A stretch of 7,890 nucleotides of DNA from a candidate division NPL-UPA2 bacterium (GTDB lineage: Bacteria; Bacillota; UBA994): NCBI GenBank assembly GCA_018725205.1, contig QLUB01000087.1:1-7890 (forward strand). Reading direction: 5' to 3'. The translations under genes and the position numbers were made by a program. Below are positions 1-6,082 of the stretch, one piece after another; positions within the stretch are counted from its first letter, which is position 1; the number at the start of each line of letters is the position of its first letter. Under the pieces are notes generated by a model that saw nothing but the letters and a program-made list of their open reading frames with translations, had not been told where the DNA came from and did no database searches.

Positions 1-167
1 CCCGCCGCAAGACCGCTTTGCGCATCGGTCTGCCTCAGGTCCGCAACTACCGTCTTAACCTTCTTGCACAGGAGGAACGGATTTTCCAAGAGCAGCTTGA
101 GCAAAGAGCCAGTATCTATCCCGAAATGATGCCGTTAATTATGATTAGGGTGGAGGGGGACGTATGA
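1..167 (+). CDS. brxHII: C-terminal end of a SNF2/HepA-type helicase, BREX type 3 BrxHII-like (5' truncated by window)
   Basis: An open frame enters from the left edge (codons in phase with base 3) and stops at TGA 165-167, leaving about 54 codons. The visible peptide begins RRKTALRIGLPQVRNYRL and continues with a charged, helical stretch rich in Glu, Gln and Arg, ending in IRVEGDV. This ending resembles the tail of SNF2-like helicases that precede pglZ in BREX type 3 operons. All ATPase motifs lie outside the window, so the call rests on this tail plus gene order: helicase, then PglZ, then BrxA-like is the established type 3 order. The stop overlaps the next start as ATGA, so the two genes are translationally coupled. 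It could instead be another SNF2 helicase of a defence operon. Confidence 0.6.
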   Translation, partial: RRKTALRIGLPQVRNYRLNLLAQEERIFQEQLEQRASIYPEMMPLIMIRVEGDV

Positions 168-2200
168 GGAGATGCCACTTGAGTTCCTGGCGCGACCAAA
201 TACTTGCCGAGTTCACCCCGAAGGTCGCTCGACTCACCTTGGTGGCCGACCCGGATGGGCTATTGCTGGAAGAGGGGATGCTCGAAGGCCTCCGCGAGCG
301 GGGATTCGAGCTGATCTTGTATGAAGATCACACGAATTTTCGCTACGCCTATGAGTCGAGGTTCCGCTCCCGCTGGGATCGAGGCGAGCACACGGACCTC
401 GTTGTCGCAGTGCAAACCGAGGCCAACGACCTTAGCGGCTTGCCCTATGATCTCCTCCAGGCCAGTCGCAGGCTCTCCTTCAACCTGGGCGACATCTTCC
501 CCAACCTTAGTTACCCAATCGTGGCCGCTCTGGATCGCGGAGACCTTGATGTCTTGTATGAGGCACAGAGAAGTTACCTGTCGGCAAGTGGAAACGCACC
601 AGCAGATGCACCCGCCCCGTTGGGTGACAACGCCACCAAAGAGTTCGTCCTCCGGCACGTCTTTGAGATTGCACCCGAGCTGATTAAACAGTCTGCTGAG
701 CTGTTGCGGGTGCTGCTACGCCGTCACTACCGCAACCAGCGTATCCCGATTGGCCTTGACCAACGGCTCATCAAACTCCTACGCCAGAACCATGCCTTTG
801 ACGACTGGCCGCTTGAAACGCTGATGACGGATCGGGAGGCCTTCTTCGCCTTCCTCCAGGAGCGCTGGCCGATCTTCCTCGACCGTGCGGCAGCCAAAGG
901 GGCATCCGACATTTATGAGGAGAGGACGCTCTACGGCTTGGCCATTGAGGGACCCGTAGCTCTGCCTTTCGACCACGGCGACATCCGCGTCTACATTGAT
1001 AATCTTTTCGTCGAGGGCTTGCTGCACCCCGTGCCCCACCATCAGGTAGACAAGTTGTCTAAGACCTGGGCGGGCATCGGCATTCAAGCCGCCCCGGTTG
1101 AGGACAGTTCCCGTCGCTTGAGCAAACTCGTAGCCAGTTTGCAGGCATCCCTTCCGGCCAGTGACGCAAAGTATACCGAATGGCTCCATTTTGCCCGTGG
1201 ATGGGCTGAGCTCAAGGTATTGAGTGCGGGGGAGTGGGGACGCGGTGAATTTACTAAAGCCGTTGATGAGCGGTTTGTTGCCTGGATTCAGAAGCGCTAT
1301 GTCGGGATGATTAACCTGCCGGCTACCTCGCCGGTGATGCTTCACCATATTCCCCGTTTTCTGGCTTACTCGTTGCAGAACATACAGTCCTCGCCAACAC
1401 CGGTGAAACTTGCTTTGCTCATGGTCGACGGTCTTGCCCTCGACCAGTGGATTGTCGTTCGGGATGTGCTGGCTACGCGTGATTCCAATTTCCGTTTCCG
1501 CGAAAACGCTGTCTTCGCCTGGATTCCCTCACTCACCTCCGTTTCGCGCCAAGCCGCCTTCGCCGGCAAGGCTCCTATCTTTTTTCCGGACAGTATCTGG
1601 ACCACGGATAAAGAGCCCGCACTCTGGGCGCAGTTCTGGGAAAATCAGGGCTTAACGGCAAGCGAGATCGTGTTCATCAAGGGACTAGGCGATGGCAGTT
1701 TAGAAAGCGTTTCCGAAGCTCTATCTCATCCCAAGGTAAGGGTCGCCGGATTGGTCGTGGACAAGGTCGACAAGATTATGCACGGGATGGAACTGGGTAC
1801 TACCGGCATGCACAACCAGGTGTGCCAGTGGGCTAAACAACCGTATCTAAGTGCACTCCTCGAGTTGCTTCTGGATCGGGGCTTTAGAGTCTATCTGACT
1901 TCGGATCATGGCAACATCGAGGCGGAAGGGTGTGGCCGCCCTGCGGAAGGGGCTGTTGCGGATCTTCGCGGTGAACGAGTCCGCATCTATCCCGATGTGA
2001 CCCTCCGCAGCAGGGTGAAGGAGCGCTTTCCAGCCGCGCTGGAATGGGACTCCGTGGGGCTGCCGGATGACTACCTCGCGCTCTTGGCACCTGCCCAGCA
2101 GGCGTTTGTCCAGGAGCAGCGGCGTATCGTGAGCCATGGCGGCATCTCAATCGAGGAACTCATCGTTCCTTTGGTGCAGATCGAGAGGAGGGGTGAATGA
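164..2200 (+). CDS. pglZ: BREX type 3 PglZ, alkaline-phosphatase-superfamily protein
   Basis: This is a 678-residue cytoplasmic protein with no signal peptide or membrane segment. The N-terminal part (about 1-150) carries a RLTLVADPDGLL segment typical of PglZ proteins of BREX type 3. The C-terminal half is the PglZ alkaline-phosphatase fold: LLMVDG with metal-ligand candidate D422, TSVSR around T458-R462 in the nucleophile region, VDKVDK with D533 and D536 followed by H540, SDHG with D581 and H582, and the closing SHGG with H658 before EELIVPLV. The metal-site motifs all look intact. PglZ is a core protein of every BREX type and is needed for phage resistance; its biochemical role is less settled than its fold. 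The start is supported by GGAGG at 152-156, seven bases before ATG. It overlaps the helicase stop upstream (ATGA) and brxA downstream (ATGA), which indicates one operon. Confidence 0.9.
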   Translation: MRRCHLSSWRDQILAEFTPKVARLTLVADPDGLLLEEGMLEGLRERGFELILYEDHTNFRYAYESRFRSRWDRGEHTDLVVAVQTEANDLSGLPYDLLQASRRLSFNLGDIFPNLSYPIVAALDRGDLDVLYEAQRSYLSASGNAPADAPAPLGDNATKEFVLRHVFEIAPELIKQSAELLRVLLRRHYRNQRIPIGLDQRLIKLLRQNHAFDDWPLETLMTDREAFFAFLQERWPIFLDRAAAKGASDIYEERTLYGLAIEGPVALPFDHGDIRVYIDNLFVEGLLHPVPHHQVDKLSKTWAGIGIQAAPVEDSSRRLSKLVASLQASLPASDAKYTEWLHFARGWAELKVLSAGEWGRGEFTKAVDERFVAWIQKRYVGMINLPATSPVMLHHIPRFLAYSLQNIQSSPTPVKLALLMVDGLALDQWIVVRDVLATRDSNFRFRENAVFAWIPSLTSVSRQAAFAGKAPIFFPDSIWTTDKEPALWAQFWENQGLTASEIVFIKGLGDGSLESVSEALSHPKVRVAGLVVDKVDKIMHGMELGTTGMHNQVCQWAKQPYLSALLELLLDRGFRVYLTSDHGNIEAEGCGRPAEGAVADLRGERVRIYPDVTLRSRVKERFPAALEWDSVGLPDDYLALLAPAQQAFVQEQRRIVSHGGISIEELIVPLVQIERRGE

Positions 2201-2958
2201 CCAGACAGACAGGCCAGGTAGGATTCAGTCAGCGGGTGCGATTGGAATGGTTTGAGCAGACAGCCAACCTAGTCATGGCAGGGAACGACAAGACTGCGAT
2301 CAATGAAGCACTGCAGAATATGCTCAAAGACAAGGTATCCGTAGGCGGCCAGGCTAAAGCAGGCAATCGTGAGAAGGTTATCAACATATTGCGAAAAGTC
2401 TGGGTGACAACGCCACCGCTGCTCATTCCGCTGCGGGATGATGCGCTTGAGTTTCTGAAAACTCAGCTTTTGTCAGTCAATCCTCATTCCTTGAGCGTAG
2501 TGCTTAATTGGGGGATGGTAATGGCCGTCTATCCATTTTGGCATGATGTAGGCACCCAAGTTGGCCGCCTTTTGAGGCTTCAGGGGTCGGCGGCTACGGG
2601 CCATGTCCAGCGGCGGATCCGCGAGCAATATGGCGAGCGGGAGACTGTCTCGCGGGCAACCCGGCGCGTGCTGCGCTCATACTTAGACTGGGGCGTACTC
2701 CAGAAGACCAGCACGAGGGGAATCTATATCACCGGGCCAGCGCTCGTTATTGATGATTCCCATTTGATTGCCTGGCTGGTTGAAGCATCCCTCCATGCTC
2801 GCCCTAATGGTTCGGCGTCGCTGAAAGAGGTGGTTGACAGCCCAAGTCTCTTCCCGTTCCAGATCAGGCCGATTCATGCCGAAAACCTTGTGGCTGACGC
2901 ACCCAGATTGGACATTTTGCGCCACGGGTTGGACGACGCTCTAATCATGCTTCAGTAA
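2197..2958 (+). CDS. brxA: BrxA-like protein of BREX type 3
   Basis: This is a 253-residue soluble protein, the last gene of the BREX operon. The sequence shows a helical N-terminal half, then NWGMVMAVYPFWHDV around residues 106-118, a VGRLLRLQG segment, and a basic RIREQYGERETV...RRVLRSYLDWGVLQ block ending at D164-Q169 that looks like a winged-helix or helix-turn-helix nucleic-acid-binding unit. The last 80 residues are less distinctive. BrxA proteins are small, NusB-like, DNA-binding BREX components, and in type 3 operons brxA follows pglZ. The start overlaps the pglZ stop as ATGA, with GAGGAGG just upstream at 2186-2192. The assignment rests on position and remembered family patterns rather than a catalytic signature, so a type 3-specific protein of other name is possible. 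Confidence 0.7.
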   Translation: MTRQTGQVGFSQRVRLEWFEQTANLVMAGNDKTAINEALQNMLKDKVSVGGQAKAGNREKVINILRKVWVTTPPLLIPLRDDALEFLKTQLLSVNPHSLSVVLNWGMVMAVYPFWHDVGTQVGRLLRLQGSAATGHVQRRIREQYGERETVSRATRRVLRSYLDWGVLQKTSTRGIYITGPALVIDDSHLIAWLVEASLHARPNGSASLKEVVDSPSLFPFQIRPIHAENLVADAPRLDILRHGLDDALIMLQ

Positions 2959-3116
2959 ATACTTTTGGCCTCCGCATTGCTTACAAAATACTCCTGTAAA
3001 CAGAGTTTAACAAGCTTTTCAAAAGGAAGGCATACAACCTCAACTCCCGGCATAATAAAACGTGTTCACCGTTAGACAGCCGTAAACGTTGATATACCAT
3101 CGAACGGCAACCTAAT

Positions 3117-3143
3117 AGGCTACCCCTACTGACGGGGTAGCCT
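3117..3143. terminator. Hairpin terminator between convergent genes
   Basis: A perfect 10-bp stem AGGCTACCCC / GGGGTAGCCT with a 7-base loop lies in the 213-base gap between the brxA end and the end of the minus-strand membrane gene. It sits about 29 bases past the membrane gene's stop and about 160 past brxA, so it may serve chiefly the minus-strand gene and act in both directions. Neither side has a strong T run (TGTGATTA on plus, TTATTAGG on minus), so efficiency is uncertain. The rest of the gap, 2959-3116, is AT-richer than its surroundings and shows no gene or other clear signal. Confidence 0.7.
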
Positions 3144-3171
3144 TGTGATTACAGGGGCGGGGTTGTCGCAA

Positions 3172-3855
3172 CTAGAACCCGAAGCGGCGGTCGTGGAGCC
3201 AAAACACGGGTAAGGCCACAAACGAAACGGTAAGCTGGTCGACGACCTGCCGATTCTGCGACGTCCGGTGGGCCTCCGCTTCCTTGCGCTGTGTCTCTAA
3301 ATTGCGTCTGACTTCATCTACATCTACAGTGCGTGGCTGCTGTTGTCCCTCGGGCCTGGGTCCATGGAAACGGTGCACATCGTAGGGGAAGTATGTCCAC
3401 TCTACGTTTACTGCCTGCTGCACCAGACTGGCCACCCCGGCAGAGAGGGAGTAGAACAAAATCAGGAAGGCGATGCCGCTAACTAAGAAGAAGTAAAAAT
3501 TGCGGACCGTAAGCTCCATGTCGAGCTGCTGTGAGCGGCCTGTTCGTTTCCAGAACCAGGCGAAGGAGCCAAGCGACACAACGAGCAGAATCAGGCTGCG
3601 GATTAAGCCGGCCGTATTAGTGCGTCTTGTTTGTTCGGCAGCTAAGTCGTCGAGATAGGCTTCGGCAGCGGGAGTAAAGGTGACGAGGTCGGACGAGAAT
3701 TTTACGGGTCGCACACTGTCGTTGAGGTCAAGCAGGAGATAGAGTCCTTGCCTAACAAAGCCGGCGGCGTGAAACACAGAGGTGACAAGGAGAACTGCGG
3801 CTAAAAGATAGACGTACAGAGCGGGCAGGTGAAAGAACTTCTGCGTATAGACCAT
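3172..3855 (-). CDS. Uncharacterised multi-pass membrane protein, apparently internally duplicated
   Basis: This is a 227-residue protein with strongly hydrophobic stretches at about 10-32, 84-102 and 119-141, and a weaker one at about 208-219. The layout repeats: a long hydrophobic helix opening with an aromatic LYVYLL or FYFFLV motif, a polar linker, then a shorter hydrophobic helix ending in aromatic and basic residues (FAWFWKRTGR and VFWLHDRRFGF). The second linker (about 150-205) is charged and Gln/Arg-rich. This pattern is reminiscent of DUF5671-type membrane domains, but that is an impression only. No enzymatic motif is visible and no function is assigned. The ATG is abutted directly by AGAGAGG with no spacer, so the true start is uncertain. 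The gene contains no GATC, like the other host-type genes here, and is probably not part of the defence systems. Confidence 0.75.
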   Translation of the reverse strand: MVYTQKFFHLPALYVYLLAAVLLVTSVFHAAGFVRQGLYLLLDLNDSVRPVKFSSDLVTFTPAAEAYLDDLAAEQTRRTNTAGLIRSLILLVVSLGSFAWFWKRTGRSQQLDMELTVRNFYFFLVSGIAFLILFYSLSAGVASLVQQAVNVEWTYFPYDVHRFHGPRPEGQQQPRTVDVDEVRRNLETQRKEAEAHRTSQNRQVVDQLTVSFVALPVFWLHDRRFGF

Positions 3856-4001
3856 CCTCTCTTGGGGGAGTCGCCCCCTTATAAAGTGTTCTGCGCGCGG
3901 CGCAGTTTTCCTGCGCGTGGCTTTCGCTCGAGCGCCTTTGACAGGAAGGCAGGACTTGTGCGGTAGGAAGAGAATTGAGTTACTAGAAGGGGAGGTGCCG
4001 T
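3856..4001. promoter_or_regulatory. Divergent intergenic region with two palindromes and a possible -35
   Basis: This 146-base gap must hold the promoters of the minus-strand membrane gene and the plus-strand hemerythrin. Two palindromes are visible: CTGCGC-GCG-GCGCAG at 3891-3905 and a perfect CGCTCGAGCG at 3925-3934. A consensus TTGACA lies at 3938-3943, immediately after the second palindrome and reading toward hemerythrin, but no good -10 follows at 16-18 bases (CGGTAG at 17). On the minus strand a TATAAG-like -10 is present around 3878-3883, without a clear -35. The palindromes are candidate operators. GGAGG at 3991-3995 is the ribosome binding site for hemerythrin. Confidence 0.4.
3864..3878 (-). 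promoter_or_regulatory. GC hairpin in the 5' leader of the membrane-protein gene
   Basis: A GGGGG-CGACT-CCCCC inverted repeat (minus-strand reading) ends eight bases before the predicted ATG at 3855. It sits directly next to the AGAGAGG Shine-Dalgarno-like run, and the TATAAG-like element lies just upstream of it. In the transcript it would place a stable stem beside the ribosome binding site. It may tune translation, or simply indicate that the mRNA or coding start is misplaced. Confidence 0.35.
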
Positions 4002-4415
4002 ATGGCCATAAAATGGCACGAGTCGCTAGCTGTCGGTGTCGCGGAGATTGACGAACAACACCAGGAGCTTTTCCGGCGTCTTAACCAACTGCTAGAGGCG
4101 TGTAATCAAGGTAAGGGCAAAGAGTCAGTGCGAGAGCTAGTCACCTTTCTGCAGGAGTACGTGGTTCTGCATTTCGCTGCGGAGGAAAAACTGCAACGGC
4201 TATCCGGCTTTCCCGAATACGCTCTGCATCGCGCCAAGCACGCCGAATTTATGCGCGCAGCGGGGCAACTTAAGTTTACGCTTGAGGAGCAAGGCCCGAC
4301 TTTGTCCTTTATTATCGCTGTAAACAAGGTTGTTGTAGACTGGCTTGTCCAGCATATCAGTAAAATGGACAAAGACCTAGGCCGCTTCTTGGCGGCTGAA
4401 GGGCAGGGGAAGTGA
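4002..4415 (+). CDS. Bacteriohemerythrin, non-heme di-iron oxygen-binding protein
   Basis: This is a 137-residue single-domain hemerythrin of typical length. All seven di-iron ligands of the family are identifiable: H20 in the IDEQH motif, H57 and E61 in HFAAEE, H76 and H80 in the HRAKH segment, H118 in WLVQHI, and D123. The N-terminal W5-H6 and the WL...HI...D pattern near the end are also characteristic. Such proteins bind O2 reversibly in the cytoplasm and in anaerobes or microaerophiles are thought to carry, store or sense oxygen. The start is supported by GGAGG at 3991-3995, six bases before ATG. The DNA methyltransferase ATG begins one base after this stop, so the two are probably co-transcribed. 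The gene has no GATC but four CTAG, which groups it with host-type genes rather than with the restriction-modification pair. Confidence 0.95.
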   Translation: MAIKWHESLAVGVAEIDEQHQELFRRLNQLLEACNQGKGKESVRELVTFLQEYVVLHFAAEEKLQRLSGFPEYALHRAKHAEFMRAAGQLKFTLEEQGPTLSFIIAVNKVVVDWLVQHISKMDKDLGRFLAAEGQGK

Positions 4416-4416
4416 A

Positions 4417-5397
4417 ATGAAACTACGGGCTCAGTCTTTGCTCAACACGACGGCCACGATCTCTCGGGAATACTCCCTGTCCGAACATATAGTGCTCTAC
4501 TCAGGCGACTGCATCGATCTCTTGAAGTCCATTCCGGATGACTCGATCCAACTCATTGTTACTTCGCCCCCGTATAACATTGGTAAGGAATACGAGAAGA
4601 AGCTTGACCTTGCTGTGTACCTGCAAGAGCAAGCTCAGGTTATTGCCGAATGTGCGAGGGTCTTGTCTCCTAGAGGAAGCATTTGCTGGCAGGTGGGGAA
4701 CTATGTTCAAAAGGGGGCCATTGTTCCCCTAGACGCAGTTCTGTATCCTGTGTTTTCCAATTTAAGTCTTAAGATGCGCAATCGTATCATTTGGCACTTT
4801 GAACATGGACTACACTGTAGCCGCCGTTTCTCAGGGCGATACGAAACGATAGTCTGGTATACCAAAACTGACGACTATGTATTCAATCTCGATCCGGTAA
4901 GGACACCTCAAAAGTACCCTGGGAAGAAGCACTTTAAGGGCCCAAATGCAGGTCAGTATTCCTGCAACCCCCTAGGAAAGAATCCCGGAGACCTGTGGGT
5001 GATTCCGAATGTAAAGAGCAACCATGTCGAGAAGACTGAGCATCCCTGTCAGTTCCCTGTCGAGTTGATCGAGCGATTAGTGCTTTCTCTTACAAACGAG
5101 GGAGACTGGGTTCTCGATCCATTCCTAGGCACGGGGACTACGTCCATCGCTGCCATTCGGCATGGCCGCCGGGGCGCAGGTGCAGAGATCGTCCAGAAGT
5201 ACTTAGACATTGCACGGGAGCGGATTCACCAAGAATTGGACGGGACTCTGCGAACTCGTCCTATGGGCCGACCTGTCTATGACCCTGTCGAAGCGAGGAG
5301 CAAGCTCACTTTTGCTCCTTGGAAGGAAGATCCCAAACAGACAGCGCTCTTTGAGAGAAGCCCGGAGTGTACGGAGGCTGAGGATGAAGATTGCTGA
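4417..5397 (+). CDS. Beta-class DNA methyltransferase of a type II restriction-modification system, probably N4-cytosine
   Basis: This is a 326-residue amino-methyltransferase. The catalytic motif IV TSPPY (S50-Y53) comes before the AdoMet-binding motif I DPFLGTGTT (234-242), the order that defines the beta class. YSGDCIDLL upstream and the aromatic-rich WHFEHGL region between the motifs also fit. SPPY is usual for N4-cytosine enzymes, although some N6-adenine enzymes carry it. Its partner overlaps downstream and looks BstYI-like; as I recall, BstYI and BglII have N4-cytosine methyltransferase partners, so methylation of the C in RGATCY is the prediction. The start lies one base after the hemerythrin stop with AGGGGAA in that gene's last codons as the ribosome site, and no promoter of its own is evident. 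The gene holds eight GATC sites, against none in hemerythrin. Confidence 0.9.
   Translation: MKLRAQSLLNTTATISREYSLSEHIVLYSGDCIDLLKSIPDDSIQLIVTSPPYNIGKEYEKKLDLAVYLQEQAQVIAECARVLSPRGSICWQVGNYVQKGAIVPLDAVLYPVFSNLSLKMRNRIIWHFEHGLHCSRRFSGRYETIVWYTKTDDYVFNLDPVRTPQKYPGKKHFKGPNAGQYSCNPLGKNPGDLWVIPNVKSNHVEKTEHPCQFPVELIERLVLSLTNEGDWVLDPFLGTGTTSIAAIRHGRRGAGAEIVQKYLDIARERIHQELDGTLRTRPMGRPVYDPVEARSKLTFAPWKEDPKQTALFERSPECTEAEDEDC
5373..5377 (+). promoter_or_regulatory. Ribosome binding site fixing the endonuclease start
   Basis: GGAGG lies inside the methyltransferase coding region, six bases before ATG 5384. It selects this ATG over an in-frame open stretch that extends upstream to about 5210, which would only encode an out-of-frame reading of the methyltransferase. 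Confidence 0.8.
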
Positions 5398-5995
5398 GAC
5401 ATACTCCCATCTGAACGGGCTAGAGTTTCTTATTGTTCATAGGCCAGCCCTTTGGAGGGAAGTGCAAGACGTAGTTGCTGCCGTGAACGCCAGTGAATGC
5501 CGTACCAAAGTGTCCAAAGAGAAGACGATGAAGGGCGAGCTCCTTTTTAGTCCCATAGATATGAATGCTGGCTTTAAAAGCATGCTTCGCACCAAAGGGT
5601 GGCAAGAAAACCGTGTGGGCTATTGGGTTACGCGGAACGAGAAGTTAATCCGGAAAACCCTGATGATGTCTACAGTAGAGCAGAAGAGGGAGATTGAGGC
5701 GGCCGGGGAGAAGGCAATTTACAGCTATAACCAGACTGATTTTGTGAAGGATCGCGTGGCTGTCGAGGTGCAGTTTGGGAAGTATGCCTTCGTAGCTTAT
5801 GACCTCTTCGTAAAGCACCTAGCGTTCTACGTAAGCGGCCATATTGATGTTGGCATTGAAATCCTTCCGATGAAGTCTCTCCAAAGCCAGATGAGTTCTG
5901 GTGTAGCCTACTATGAGGGCGAACTCTACAACGTTGTTCGTCAGGGTAGAGGAGTCCCAGCTGTCCCCCTCGTTCTCATTGGCATCGAACCATGA
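5384..5995 (+). CDS. BstYI/BglII-family type II restriction endonuclease, predicted RGATCY specificity
   Basis: This is a 203-residue soluble protein, the length I recall for BstYI. The PD-(D/E)xK-variant active site is visible as D119, E128 and Q130 within DFVKDRVAVEVQ; the D-x8-E-x-Q spacing equals that of BglII (D84, E93, Q95). K133 and S172, the two positions I recall being changed in BstYI variants with narrowed specificity, are Lys and Ser here with the same numbers. That supports RGATCY as the target, though this is inferred from family knowledge. The region from FGKYAFVAYDLF through GIEILPMK to QMSSGV and VRQGRGVPAVPL forms the conserved core. The start is fixed by GGAGG at 5373-5377. 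It overlaps the methyltransferase end by 14 bases, so both are made from one message, methyltransferase first. No controller (C) protein gene is seen. One GATC lies inside (5750). Confidence 0.92.
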   Translation: MKIAETYSHLNGLEFLIVHRPALWREVQDVVAAVNASECRTKVSKEKTMKGELLFSPIDMNAGFKSMLRTKGWQENRVGYWVTRNEKLIRKTLMMSTVEQKREIEAAGEKAIYSYNQTDFVKDRVAVEVQFGKYAFVAYDLFVKHLAFYVSGHIDVGIEILPMKSLQSQMSSGVAYYEGELYNVVRQGRGVPAVPLVLIGIEP

Positions 5996-6069
5996 GGCTA
6001 GAAAGGGAAGGCAAAGAGGAGTTTCTTGCGGATAAAGGGGATAACCCTGACAAGAAGGCATAAATGCAA

Positions 6070-6074
6070 GGGAG
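6070..6074 (+). promoter_or_regulatory. Ribosome binding site fixing the dppA start
   Basis: GGGAG, eight bases before ATG 6083, selects the start that gives the family-typical N terminus KVYISVDMEG. A TTG at 6026 with GAGGAG upstream would add 19 residues that do not resemble the family. The stretch 5996-6069 shows no gene and no clear promoter or terminator. Confidence 0.65.
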
Positions 6075-6082
6075 TGAGACTT

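Noticed and set aside
260..658. Minus-strand 132-residue open frame inside pglZ
   Set aside because: It is antisense to the well-conserved N-terminal part of PglZ, with no ribosome site and low-complexity composition; a shadow frame.
779..1348. Minus-strand 189-residue open frame inside pglZ
   Set aside because: The plus-strand frame is clearly PglZ through this stretch, and the antisense product has no recognisable domain.
3938..3966. Complete sigma-70-type promoter for hemerythrin
   Set aside because: TTGACA is perfect but the hexamer at the right distance is CGGTAG, so only the -35 is noted as a possibility.
5210..5383. Upstream in-frame extension of the endonuclease
   Set aside because: It reads the methyltransferase out of frame and lacks family-like sequence; GGAGG at 5373-5377 and the 203-residue length favour ATG 5384.
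4400..6010. Direct repeats flanking the restriction-modification pair as insertion scars
   Set aside because: I compared the two edges and found only loose purine-rich similarity, no convincing duplication, and no transposase or integrase in the window.
6026..6082. TTG start for the M55 peptidase
   Set aside because: It would add 19 basic residues unlike the family; ATG 6083 gives the standard N terminus and has its own ribosome site.
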